This document shows, one piece after another, positions 24,245 to 35,192 of a stretch of DNA of 64,000 nucleotides. This DNA is from Botryotinia globosa (taxonomy: Eukaryota > Ascomycota > Leotiomycetes > Helotiales > Sclerotiniaceae): positions 682,001 through 746,000 of the forward strand of contig RCSZ01000014.1 of assembly GCA_014898425.1 (NCBI GenBank), read 5' to 3'. The first letter of the stretch is position 1; every line of letters begins with the position of its first letter. Both the position numbers and the translations under genes were made by a program. The notes beneath the pieces were generated by a model. That model had not been told where the DNA came from. It made no database searches and saw nothing but the letters and a program-made list of their open reading frames with translations.

Positions 24245-26219
24245 ATGTCTTGGGAGACTCCTGCCGGTGGCAATGATTGGGACACTGGAGACACTGCAGT
24301 AGTCAGTGGTGGTGGTGGAGAGTGGGATGACGCTCCTGCAACTGGTTCTTCCGAACATCATGCAGCAGATGAATTCAATGATGACGCCGGTAACGACTAT
24401 GGTGGATATGGTGGTGGTGAAGAAAATGGAGGCGGTGGTGGCGGTCGCAGTGGAGGCTGCTTCAACTGTGGTGAAGAAGGGTATTGTTCCTAATGTTTCA
24501 GTTTTTTGTTACTCCGCTAACTCACTTTCCGTCAGTCACTCCAAGGCCGAATGTACACAACCTCCAAAGGCCAGACCATGCTACAACTGTGGCGAGGAGG
24601 GGCACACGAAGGCAGATTGTACTAATCCTGCAGTTGCTCGTGAATTCACCGGCACTTGTCGCATCTGCGAGCAATCGGGTCATCGCGCATCTGAATGCCC
24701 TTCAGCTCCACCCAAGCTTTGCAATAATTGTAAGGAGGAAGGTAGGTTCAAATTTAATATCTCTTAGACACTATCACTGAGGCTGACCTTTATTGCAGGC
24801 CATTCAATCCTTGAGTGCAAGAATCCTCGCAAGATCGAGCGCAACGACGTGGAGGATGTCGCAGCTGAAGTTGCTTGGGAGAATCTGATCAAGCAATCTC
24901 AAGAAGGTGACTTCGACGACATGAAGTATGAGGTCATGAAATACATCAAGGCTTCTCCAGATGCTACCTATGTTCAATTGGAGAATGCGTTCCGTACTCA
25001 AAACATCCCCATCTATCTCATTGCCATGGAGAAGGAACTCACCCAGACCTACACCAACATGGACTTGCAAGGCAACCTTGATCGCAAGTATTCCGTTTCT
25101 TGGCGCAAGTCGAGCAAACACAGTCGACCAAAGGAGAAGGAGAGTTGGCCAAGTACCCCAGAGGAAAACTTGGAAAGACTTGCCAATGCTGGTGAGCCTG
25201 TTGATCGCGGTATTCCTCTCTGCTCCCGCTGCAATGAGCTTGGTCATACCGTAAAGCATTGCACAGAAGAGCGAGTTGAAGGCGACCGTGTTCAAGTTCA
25301 GTGTTTCAACTGCAACGAAGTGTAAGTTTTCTTACACTGGAATTCCTTTAAGCATACTAATTTTGGAGTAGTGGCCATCGTGTTCGTGATTGCCCAATTC
25401 CTCGTGAGGATAAGTTCGCTTGTCGCAACTGCAAGAAATCCGGTCATAGTTCCAAGGAGTGTAAGTTCAGCAATATCCTCGCGCTTCATAAAGAAAGCTA
25501 ACATCGAACTTAGGCCCAGAGCCACGCTCCGCCGAGGGGGTTGAATGCAAGAATTGTAATGAGAGTAAGTTCTTCAACCTTCTCTCATATTTGAATCTTT
25601 CTAACATGTCATAGTTGGTCATTTCTCTCGTGACTGCCCATCTGGTGGTGGGGGTGACGGTGGTCTCTGCAGAAATTGCAACCAACCCGGTCATAGAGGT
25701 AAGTCATATAGCGATTTATTATTAGCTATCAAGTGTGCTAATTTCCTTGCTTATAGCCAAGGATTGTGCAAATGAGCGAGTCGTGATCTGTCGCAACTGT
25801 GACGCAGAGGTTAGTTGGATGCCTTTGAGACCTCCTTTCATCTAATTTGGGAAAGCCTACTGACATTAACAGGGACATACCGGCAAGGAATGCCCAAAGC
25901 CTCGTGACTATTCTCGAGTCCAATGCCAGAACTGCAAGCAGAGTGAGTTAATATTTGCATTCCTCAGGTATTTGTTTTCGTGATATACTAACATAGACTA
26001 GTGGGTCATACTAAAGTCCGCTGCAAGGAGCCAGTTGCCGAAGAGGACGCTGCTGGCGATGCCAACGGCTACGGTGATGGTGATGCCACAGCTAATGGCG
26101 GTGACTACGGAGGTGACGATGCGGCTAACGATGACTATTCTGCTCCTGCTGCTGGTGGTGATGACGACAACTGGGCTACTGGTGGTGGTCAAGAGGTTGC
26201 AGGCGGTACCGGTTGGTAG
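24245..26219 (+). CDS. CCHC zinc-knuckle nucleic-acid-binding protein (11 knuckles)
   Basis: Nine exons (24245-24480, 24536-24741, 24799-25321, 25372-25460, 25514-25564, 25615-25698, 25757-25809, 25873-25942, 26002-26219), all in phase, give 509 residues. An acidic Gly-rich N-terminus precedes eleven Cx2Cx4Hx4C knuckles, for example CFNCGEEGHSKAEC and CRNCKKSGHSSKEC. Four lie before and seven after a helical spacer of about 110 residues (DVAAEVAWENLIKQSQEGDF...). The tail is again Gly/Asp-rich. The knuckles resemble CNBP/Byr3/Gis2, single-stranded nucleic-acid and mRNA-binding proteins linked to translation, but those have seven knuckles and no spacer. Several introns split knuckles at the same Gly/His step, suggesting growth by exon duplication. 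Confidence 0.93.
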
Positions 26220-27749
26220 ATAACAAGTTTGTTCGACTTCTCTCAAGAAAAGGTGCTTGCTTGTCTCACTTACTCCTCGACATGGTGGGATGAGTTTCGG
26301 ATTTCAGACGAAGAGGGTCAAGAACACTCTGTCGTTGAACGCAGGTAAATAGGCTGGTGCTACCGTAGTATTAGTTCAGATACTCTTTTTTTTTCTTCGT
26401 TTGTTGCCATCATTCATGGATACTTGTGCTCGACTAGGCAAGGATACCATCAAAAAAGCGATGAAAGCACATGGTTGTTATAACAGGGCAGGACGGAATT
26501 GAATCGATATTGCTGCGATTTGAGATTTCAAACAAGATAGCTACTTAGTACCTAGATATTTGAAATACGATCGAAAGCTGGGTTATATCACAAAAGGATA
26601 AAACTCTTGGCGGTAGTGACTTGGTGATTCTGTCATGAGACTTTTTTCTAGCTTCTTTGGATATAGAAGTTGAAATGATATCACCTGAGTCTTGACACAA
26701 GTAATTTGGGAAGTATAATGATCAGCCAAGAGATAGGCAAGCAACAAAGAGCGAAATTTGATAAAATGACATCTCTAAAGATATTCTGGACATAAAAAAC
26801 AGACAGTGGGGTTAAATCATCTAGAAAGAAGGGACATCATAGTTGTGCGAGGGAACCATTCTTGAGAAATTTGAGAGAGAGAGAGAGAGATACTGAGAGC
26901 TCTTTGAAACACCAGTGGCTAAAAGGTTTTTAGCTTTGAAGCTAATGTCAGAGCTCACAAGGAACAGAAACCACTTTTAGGGAAATTAGAGATATCAGTA
27001 AGACTAGCGAGATTGATGAGATTGATTTTGTGAGATTGTTTGGGTGCTGGTGAATGGTGAACGGAGGATGGGGAATGGGGGGAGGGGGAGGTGAATGTGA
27101 ATGTGAATGTGAATGTGAATGTGAATGTGAATGTGAATGTGAATGTGAATGTGAATGTGAATGTGAATGTGAATGTGAATGTGAATGTGAATGTGAATGT
27201 GAATGTGAATGTGATAAGAGATGCCCAGGTGAAGAGTGGGTGAGGAGGGTGGTCTAGACTTGTCTTGTGAGGATTTTGGGATGAGAGTGAGAGAGTGAGA
27301 GGGAGAGGAGATAGTGAGGGTAATAGGAGAAGGGGCGGCAGTGAAATGAGAAGAGTGCTTGGCCAGTGGAGAAAGGAGAGAAATAGATGGAACGGTCTCA
27401 ATAGTATTATGCTATTTACCTAGGTATGCATTTGGTCTTGGAAAGATTTTACAGCGTTGTAGCTCTGTAGTATTTGAATGTGAGATTGAATGAGTCTATG
27501 TAGGTCGTGTGCTTTTAAAAATAATATCTTTCTTGCTTCTTTAAACTCTTATTTGAGAGCTCATATATTATGGATTTATCGCCGGTGCTATTTTGCAGGT
27601 TTGAATTCTGCATTGTATGTCCATCTTGTCTGGTACAGCAAAGGAAGACCGCCCTGAAAAGCTTTCGCTTTCAAGTTGAATCATTCATCCCTCTTATTCC
27701 TAAATTTGAAACTTTCGAATTATTATGATACGATGTCCTCCAACCCCTC
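26220..27749. other. Convergent intergenic region with hexamer array
   Basis: Contains the 3' UTR of the zinc-knuckle gene, a (GA)n run near 26875-26890, a large GTGAAT array (listed separately) and the palindrome TACCTAGGTA at 27417-27426. A frame at 26955-27401 (-) is mostly the translated repeat and is rejected. Confidence 0.55.
27091..27214 (+). repeat. (GTGAAT)n hexanucleotide repeat, about 20 copies
   Basis: A long, essentially perfect hexamer array in the convergent interval between the zinc-knuckle and isomerase genes. It keeps frames open on both strands (ECECEC and FTFTFT), which mimic coding sequence. Confidence 0.97.
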
Positions 27750-28735
27750 TCAAAGTTTCTCAAAAGTGGGTTTTCTCTTCTGCAATCCACTCAACATCGC
27801 ATCCTTAACATCCTTCGTTTGGATTGCCGCACTATTCCAAACTCCCGTGTACCTCAGACTATCCGCCAATCGATTATCCCTCGCGTGATTCAAAAGTTCC
27901 TTCGTACCTTGTACTGCCACCGGACTTTTTTCCGCCAACAATTTCGCAATACCGAGCGCTTTGTCGATAGCATTTTGCTTTGAAGGTTCAACGTACGTCA
28001 CAAAACCTACTCGCAGCGCCTCTTCAGCTCCGAAGACGCGGGCAGAGAGACATACGTCTTTGACCCAGCTGAAAGAACCGACGATCTTTGGAAGGCGGGA
28101 GAGGGTACCAATATCGGCGGCGAGCCCGATATCTACTTCCTTCACCGCCATCTTGACGTCCGAGGTGCAGATGCGGATATCAGCGCAGGCGGATATGTCG
28201 ATTGAGAGACCGAGGGAGTAGCCGTGCAGAACACAGATCACGGCTATTTGGTGGATTAGATTGATTCAACTTTCATCTCAAGAAAGGAGACAATGGGAGC
28301 GGGGGAACATACGTTTCTCGCATTTCTCGACACTACCTATACAAGCTTGGAATTCTTCGACATGTCGTTTGATAGCTTGCGCTGTTCGCGCTACATCTGT
28401 AGTTCTTCCTTCTTTTTCGGCTAATACGCCATCTTGTGCGGCGGCCTCTACATCCAAACCAGCTGAGAATGCACGTTCGCCGGCGCCGGATAATATGATG
28501 GAGCGGACATCGGGAGAATAGGAGAGGGTGTCGAAAATGGTGCGGAACTCAAGCCACTAGATTTAGGGGTTAGCGAATGATTGAGGTGGGAGTGCGGGCT
28601 GTGGATAAGGTGGCGCTTTACCATTGCTTCGAAAAACGCATTGAGTTTCTCGGGACGGTTGATTTGCACATGTGCTATGTATGGTGCCGGGTATGTGACG
28701 AGAAAGTACTTGTAGGTAGGGTTTGAAGAGGACAT
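27750..28735 (-). CDS. ECH1: Delta(3,5)-Delta(2,4)-dienoyl-CoA isomerase (crotonase family)
   Basis: Exons 28735-28622, 28556-28313 and 28243-27750 encode 283 residues of crotonase fold. The oxyanion-hole segment GERAFSAGLD and the HGYSLG loop are present. The three acidic residues known from rat ECH1 align by spacing: Asp135 (LSIDISACADIR), Glu155 and Asp163 (KEVDIGLAADIGTLSRLPKIVG). The VDIGLAADIGTLSRLP signature separates it from plain enoyl-CoA hydratases. The enzyme shifts double bonds during beta-oxidation of unsaturated fatty acids in peroxisomes or mitochondria. The C-terminus is EKL, one residue from a canonical SKL peroxisomal signal; there is no obvious mitochondrial presequence. 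Confidence 0.93.
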
Positions 28736-31557
28736 TTTGGTTGTTTGGGGAGGGCAATGGGCAGGCTTCTGCTGCTTGCTTGTGTTTTGAATTGCTGATT
28801 GGATTGCTAGGCAAGTCACTAACTTGTAGGATATACTTCTAGAGAAGATTGATACAGATAGATGTAAGTTTCTAGGTATGAAATTTTAGAGATAAGTGTT
28901 TTAAGTCAATAGGCTCTTTGTGAACTACAACTGTAACATTGAAGCTTGAGATAGATGGTCGGCCAACTTGACCTCAACATCACCGAGCCTCGGTATCTCG
29001 AAGCTCGATAGCACGTGATCAAACTTTCCGTCTTTTCGCGGGGTAGCTTTTCAAGCTCGTCCCCCTCTGTATCGAGGAAGAAGTTTGACAAACTCAAGTC
29101 GAGAAATTCAGCCAAGAGAATTGATGTAAAATTCATGTCGATATCAAGTGATATACCCAACTTGAAGCATAAAAACGTCCCTTCACTGCAACCTTACATC
29201 TAGCTTTTCAAGGTCCCCTTTGAGCCGTTTGGTCCCCGAATACGACTCTGCAGGAAAGAGTTGCGAGGAATATTGTCCATGTAAATGCGAGGCTTCTGGT
29301 ATGAATAAACTCTTAACGTTGGCGGTACGTTGTCTTTCACGCTTGTTAACTCTAATTGTAAAATAGGGCAAATATTTCCATATCAATCGATTGTCAGAAG
29401 ATAGCCGACGAGATATATGCAAGAGGACGGCTGAGTAGTTTTGACAGTTGGCAATAAGCATTTGTGCCTGTCGAACCTTCATGCAAATGAACCAATATAT
29501 TAAAAAGTTAATCATATCAATGACCATCCACATATATCCAGTATCATCCACACCACACTATCCCCCTCGCTCGAGCCCCGTAACTCAAGCTGCAGGTAGA
29601 TCGACAACAGCACTGCAGTAGCGCGAAGATCATAATGAAATTGTTTCGATGAAATCTTGATGATTGATCATATGATGCTGAGGATGCTTCAGTGTACACT
29701 CCAGGGAAACGAGAATGAGAGGACAAGAGAAATACAATGTAGTGTTGAACGGGTGTTTCTTTTTCCATTAGACATCCATTAGACACCCATTAGACATCCA
29801 TTAGACATCCATTAGACATCCATTAGACATCCATTAGACATCCATTATACATCCAAAACATCTTCCTTATCTTGGAAGATGGTTTGTCGTATGAAGTGAC
29901 TATACCGAGGATACCTAGGTACCTACAAGCTACAAGCGACATGCGCAATAGAAGTGCGTGTTATAATGCAAAGGAAATGGATTCCGGTGCAATGCAAGAA
30001 AGCACAAACTTCACAATACGAAACCAATCAATATTCTCTGATGTTTCCTCTCCCCGCCCCCCCCCCCCTATCAAATGCATGGTTTAACGGTATCATCGAA
30101 AGGTTCCTCTTGGCGCTTCGCTTTATTCCGTCGGACAAATTCCCCCTGCTGTATCAAATCAGACCCCGTTATCTTCACTTACCATCTCCGCTACTTGGAT
30201 TCCGAGATTGTTCCTTACGAACGTACAGACTACAATGCTCGTTCGCACACAAGACCGCGTTTTCACCAAATCTCACGGTTTGATTGAAGTCTGTATGACG
30301 GTGAATGGATTTACGGAGAGAGCGTGTAGATTCATCCACAAGATGATTCGATTCGTGGGCTGGGTACGGTTTCGGGTTATGTAACTTGCTTCTATGCTGT
30401 AGTACATATTTCTGCGCGTGCGTTCTTCGTACCGTTGGTCAATGGCTATCCATGGATAGGTGAGAGATGCGATTGGCATGACAATGCTGATATGCAACAT
30501 GGGATTCATTCCACATGCGTTGATCTGCAGGAAAAATAAGAAGCCAAAGAAACAGGCCGATGTTGAAAAAGGCTATTTTACTAGTGTCTAATAGCTGTCT
30601 ACAGATACTACCTAGTAACCTAGTACGGAGTAGATAGAATCATAGTAGATAGGGCTCTTAGCTGATTCTCTGAGCCCACCTGTCAAAGGGAAGGGGAGCG
30701 GAGGAAAGAAGAGAATAGAAGAGAAGATCAACGTTAATGGTTAATAATTAACTCTTTTCTCAACATACGCCAAGATAATAAATATAATATCGATCCATCA
30801 AGAAGGACAAAATAAGACAATGACTTCTTTCCTCGCTCCTTCTTCCCCTTCTTCCCCTTCGTCCCCTACTTTTCACTCTAACCATGTGTCACCCATGTCT
30901 GTCAGATACCTGGTAGATATGTTACGTCTCAATCACCTACGGAGGGAGTACTTCGTAGTACTTACACCTACCACCTACCATCCATCTACTATGTAGGAGA
31001 TTCCTAGTATATCCTCCCAAGGTCATCAAAAATGTTGGTAAAATGATCGTAAATGGATTAGTTTGTCATCATTGCCGGGGGGCCCGTGTTCCTTATCCTC
31101 TTTTTTCTTCCACGATATCAGAATCACAACAGAAACATTCCATTTCCACTCTAACTCTAAATGTCAAGATTCAAACCATCCACACAACAATAATCTTTTC
31201 CATCGTATCGACCAACCAAGAGGATTCCGTCTCTCGCATTCGCCTATGTACTACCCAATGTCACATTGTCTGTCATTCGATTGAAACCAGATCCGTGCAT
31301 ATTATTTGCAGTGCCGGTTGCCTTCGGAATCTTACAGCATCATGCGGGTGCTACATACGCATCGACGTTGCTCCTACCTCTCGGCGGTCTTTCTGAATAA
31401 TGACCAATGTAAGCAATGGATATTTCTTAGCTAGTAAACACCACATATAGAGTCGTGCAGCCCGTAGCACATAGTGCCAAGCTTTAAATCTTCTATATCC
31501 AGCAAAGTCGGTTCGTCTGGAAACACTTTGATTGATATCCATCATAGGTTGCCCCAA
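28736..31557. other. 2.8 kb divergent intergenic region
   Basis: Lies between the isomerase and the fusion gene, both transcribed outward. It holds an 11-bp tandem array (listed separately), a poly-C run at about 30055-30068, the palindrome TACCTAGGTA at 29912-29921 and AT-rich sequence near 30.5-31.0 kb. All frames are short and overlapping; no gene supported. Confidence 0.5.
29765..29855 (+). repeat. 11-bp tandem repeat (CCATTAGACAT), about 8 copies
   Basis: Consecutive copies of CCATTAGACAT with one C-for-T variant (second copy ends CAC) and a diverged last copy. Period is 11 bp, close to one helical turn, and the array is not coding. Confidence 0.93.
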
Positions 31558-34455
31558 ATGTTTGAAATTGACGAACAAACCATACCGTTCATACGAACGC
31601 GACAGGCCCTACTACTTCTAGATCTGCAGAACGATTTTATAGGAGAAGAGAGCCTGCTGCCGGTCGAAACCCCCCCGAGCTATGTCGACAATATAAAGAA
31701 TCTTATCGAGTCTTTCCGTCCTTCTGGTGACATAATATGGATATGCAGCATTACCACGGAGGGGGTTTCGAGGATAGTCAATCAACCGCACAATGATAGC
31801 GAGGTCATCATAACGGATAACGAGCTCCTACGACGTCGACGCGACAAAGTGACACCCGAAAGTGAGCCCGTGTCCAATGAAGAAAGCAAGCCTTCGGTAG
31901 CTAGCAGTGAGGGGGATGCAGCAGAAGCTTTCTTGACAGTTCAATGCGAAGGCAAAGCGCGCATGCTAAAACCCAATTCAAGAGGGTCAGCCATTTCAGG
32001 TGCATTTGCGCCCATCTCTACGAAAGACTTGGTATTCAACAAAACATACTATTCCGCATTCAAAGATGGTAGTCTGGTCCAAAAATTAAGGGGCAAGTTT
32101 GTGACTGAAATTCACATAGCTGGAGCTCTTACAAACGTCAGTGTGTTTGCCACGGCAATGGACGCTGCCCGCCACGGTTATGCCATAACCATCATTGAGG
32201 ATTGTCTGGGGTACAGGAGTAAAGCTAGACATGAGGAAGCTTTACGTCAGCTCAGAGCCTACACGGGATGCGATGTCATAAGCAGTGGGGACCTCATTGA
32301 ATGTTTACAGAAGCAAAAGAAGGTCGCTGAAAGGAGAACGACTTCCAGTAAGAAATCTCGTCCTAAACCTAGAGAGCTACAGCCAAAAGGATCTCGGAAT
32401 ACTGGGATTGAAAATCTAATGGGGAACTTAAAGCTAGAAGCAGAAGACCCGCAAGTCACCACCGTCAAAGCCCTATCGACGGCAGCCATCGAAGACGATT
32501 TCGAAATCACTAGTCAACTCCTGCGATCACAAATTCGGCGAGCGAAACCGCCAGCAGAACTGGAAGCAGAAGCTAAAAAGAGAGAAAAGGTAAAGTCGAA
32601 AGTGAAATCACGTCGACACACTGCAAAGCCGGTGGAAGTAGAAGACCCCTCTATCCCATCAAAGCAACGCAGTCTAGCATCTTCAAACATTCTGTCACCT
32701 GACTCGTTAAATTCGTCAAACCTAGCTGAGGTGGCTCTGCCTAGTTCAGAGCTCCCGGCAATCGAGAGAGAGGAACTCCAACTAAAACCTTCATCAAAGA
32801 AGAAACCTCTTGACGAGATACCAAAAGACGAAGATAATGCATTGGCCGACAGGGCTGCTATTTGTGAAGGTGATACAACGGTTATCCAAAACCTTCTGCC
32901 CGATACGTTGGCAAGCGGGATTTTCGAGAAAATTCGGGACGAGGTCCTTTGGCAGAAGATGGGCCATCAGGGCGGTGAGGTACCAAGGCTTGTAGCGGTA
33001 CAGGGCCAAATTGAAGAAGATGGCAGTACTCCGATATATCGTCACCCGGCAGATGAATCGCCTGCTCTCCTATCATTCTCACCCACAGTTGAAACTATCA
33101 AGAAGACAGTTGAGAAAAGACTTGGTCATTCTCTAAACCACGTACTGATTCAGTTCTATCGAGATGGAAATGATAATATTTCCGAACATAGTGACAAAAC
33201 GTTGGATATTATTCCTAATACTTTCATTGCTAATGTGAGCCTGGGAGCTCAACGGACGATGATATTTCGTACAAAGAAACCTGTGAAGAACGCGGTATGT
33301 GCAGAATCTCAGAGCGTCCCTCGAGAATCTTGCAGGGCAGCTCTGCCACATAATTCATTGTGTAAGATGGGCTTGGAAACCAATAAGAAGTGGTTACATG
33401 GCATTCGACCAGATAAGAGAATGGCAAGTGAGAAATCCCAGGCTGAACTGGCTTACGATTGTGGACGTATATCTTTGACGTTCAGACATATTGGTACATA
33501 CCTGGATAAAAGTCAACAGAAGATTTGGGGCCAAGGTGCAACTGCCAAGAGGAAAGAAGACCCCGTGCAGGTCATCAATGGAGATACACCACAAACCCAA
33601 GAAATGCTGCAAGCTTTCGGGAAAGAGAATCATGACAGCGATTTCGACTGGCAGGAGATCTACGGCAAAGGATTCGACGTTCTGCACATGTCAAATCATA
33701 AAAAGCTTTTCTTGTCGGGAGATCCCGTCGCCGACCACCGAGTGAAGTTCATGCTCAACCACTACGGCATCCCTTGGATAGAAGCAACCGTTTCGCCACC
33801 TTTCCATTGGAAACGAGAAGATCTTGAAGTTGATGATTCGCTTGTACCAGAAACACCAGTGATCAAGTTTGTTGATAATGACCATGACAGAACTACTGTC
33901 GAAGGATGCATGCCAATCATGTTTTATATTGAAGCTATCTATAAACCTTCACCGACCTATAAATCCCCGGGTCATTTCGCCCGCCATTATACCCGTTTCG
34001 AAGAAGCCAACACCCTACTCAAGATCTGGAGAACAATTCCCTTTAGCGTGAAGCCTTTCCGTGCTGAACTCGCTAAATGGGATAGCTACGCCAAAGAAGC
34101 AAAATACATAGCAGGCGATGAAATTGGCCTTGCAGATTTTGCAATCATGCCGGTATTTGAGTCCGTCAGTAAGGTATGGGGTGATCGTATGGCACATGAA
34201 AATTTAGCAATTTACTGGAAGATGATGGTCCAGACGGAGAGTTTTTGGAAAGTTCTCCCAAACGAAAATCTAGAGGCGCTGCAGGATCAAGCTAAGATTT
34301 GTTCGGTGCGGCAGAAACTTAATGCTTTGGATAACGAGGCTTTGCAAGAAGAGGACGGTGAGGACCACTCTTCTTTGGCAGCGGAAGAGGAAGAGAAGGG
34401 CAAGAGCAAGAGCAAGGAGATCGAAGAGCTATTGGATGCGATTTCGAGGTTGTAA
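31558..34455 (+). CDS. Isochorismatase-like / AlkB-like dioxygenase / GST-like fusion protein
   Basis: An uninterrupted 965-codon frame; the first ATG is 31558 (MFEIDEQTIP). Domain 1 (about 12-250) is an isochorismatase/cysteine-hydrolase fold: Asp22 in LLLLDLQNDF, Lys162 in VFNKTYYSAF, but Ser195 in GALTNVSVFATAMDAARHGY where the nucleophilic Cys usually sits. A charged linker (about 255-430) follows. Domain 2 (about 436-650) is AlkB-type 2-oxoglutarate/Fe(II) dioxygenase with FYRDGNDNISEHSD (His544, Asp546), His614, and Arg637/Arg643 in RISLTFR, so the active site looks complete. Domain 3 (about 690-930) resembles a glutathione S-transferase (thioredoxin-like half, then helices with DEIGLADFAIMPVF). 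It is probably a nucleic-acid dealkylation enzyme with accessory domains. I recall similar fusions annotated only as DNA repair family proteins in other ascomycetes. Confidence 0.85.
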   Translation: MFEIDEQTIPFIRTRQALLLLDLQNDFIGEESLLPVETPPSYVDNIKNLIESFRPSGDIIWICSITTEGVSRIVNQPHNDSEVIITDNELLRRRRDKVTPESEPVSNEESKPSVASSEGDAAEAFLTVQCEGKARMLKPNSRGSAISGAFAPISTKDLVFNKTYYSAFKDGSLVQKLRGKFVTEIHIAGALTNVSVFATAMDAARHGYAITIIEDCLGYRSKARHEEALRQLRAYTGCDVISSGDLIECLQKQKKVAERRTTSSKKSRPKPRELQPKGSRNTGIENLMGNLKLEAEDPQVTTVKALSTAAIEDDFEITSQLLRSQIRRAKPPAELEAEAKKREKVKSKVKSRRHTAKPVEVEDPSIPSKQRSLASSNILSPDSLNSSNLAEVALPSSELPAIEREELQLKPSSKKKPLDEIPKDEDNALADRAAICEGDTTVIQNLLPDTLASGIFEKIRDEVLWQKMGHQGGEVPRLVAVQGQIEEDGSTPIYRHPADESPALLSFSPTVETIKKTVEKRLGHSLNHVLIQFYRDGNDNISEHSDKTLDIIPNTFIANVSLGAQRTMIFRTKKPVKNAVCAESQSVPRESCRAALPHNSLCKMGLETNKKWLHGIRPDKRMASEKSQAELAYDCGRISLTFRHIGTYLDKSQQKIWGQGATAKRKEDPVQVINGDTPQTQEMLQAFGKENHDSDFDWQEIYGKGFDVLHMSNHKKLFLSGDPVADHRVKFMLNHYGIPWIEATVSPPFHWKREDLEVDDSLVPETPVIKFVDNDHDRTTVEGCMPIMFYIEAIYKPSPTYKSPGHFARHYTRFEEANTLLKIWRTIPFSVKPFRAELAKWDSYAKEAKYIAGDEIGLADFAIMPVFESVSKVWGDRMAHENLAIYWKMMVQTESFWKVLPNENLEALQDQAKICSVRQKLNALDNEALQEEDGEDHSSLAAEEEEKGKSKSKEIEELLDAISRL

Positions 34456-34740
34456 TTTCGTCAATAGATATTAGGAGTGATGATGATATGCTTAAGGAGT
34501 TGGTATCAAAGATGGGTCATGGAATGTTGGTGTTTGGAAGCATTTGGGGACTAGAGAATTGAAAATATGCACAGCATTTAAAGCAAAAATGTGAATAACT
34601 TATGTAAAGCTCAATCAATTTTATCATCGATTTCATCATGTGTAATACCCTCTCCATCTACCAATTCGATTCCGCAGTATCATCTTCTTCACCACGCAAG
34701 AGTTCACGCTAACCACAAGCATCCAACCCCAAATCCGCGA

Positions 34741-35114
34741 TTATCGCTTTGCACTTCCTTCTCCCTCCCAAACTGTCGTCTCCACCATAAAAGTTCCCTT
34801 TTGATCTTTACACCTACAAACCGATCAACATCGTTACTCATCCTCCATTCAAGACACAATATCCACTCCTACCAAATCTCTCCCAAAGAAAACAAAACTC
34901 ACCGACGAAAAAGTCGTTCCACGGGTCTACAGACAATATTTTCCTCAACCTTCCCATCCCTGTCCTTTTGCAAATCGCAATTGTATTGCCATAATTCCAG
35001 TAATTCACAGTTTTTGAGATTCCCGTCGAAACCCTTTCGGTATTGGGACTTGGACGTGAGGGTTGATTCGAAAGGGAGGGCACTGGGTGAGAAGGGGAGA
35101 AGGGGTGGTGTCAT
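34741..35114 (-). CDS. SOM1: Som1-domain mitochondrial export protein
   Basis: Exons 35114-34903 and 34813-34741 (89-nt intron, phase 2) give 94 residues. The conserved Cys pattern of Som1 is visible: NCELLELWQYNCDL, then IVCRPVERLFRRC spanning the splice junction, then GTFMVETTVWEG near the end. Yeast Som1 is a small protein needed for inner membrane peptidase (Imp1) function in mitochondria. The intron interrupts LFRR/C, so neither exon alone reveals the gene. Its start codon lies only 78 bp from that of the divergent Rad51-like gene. Confidence 0.85.
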
Positions 35115-35192
35115 TTGTTCTTTGTTCTTTGTTTGGGGGGAAGGATTGAGGATTGAAGATCGGGAAAGAAGACAGGGAAGAGTGAGGGTAAA
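35115..35192. promoter_or_regulatory. Very short shared divergent promoter SOM1/Rad51-like
   Basis: Only 78 bp separate the two start codons. The interval is G/A-rich on the + strand with TTTGTTCTTTGTT at its left end. Transcripts must start inside this interval or overlap. Confidence 0.5.

Noticed and set aside
26955..27401. 148-codon frame on - with (FT)n
   Set aside because: Nearly half is the translated GTGAAT repeat; no start context or domain.
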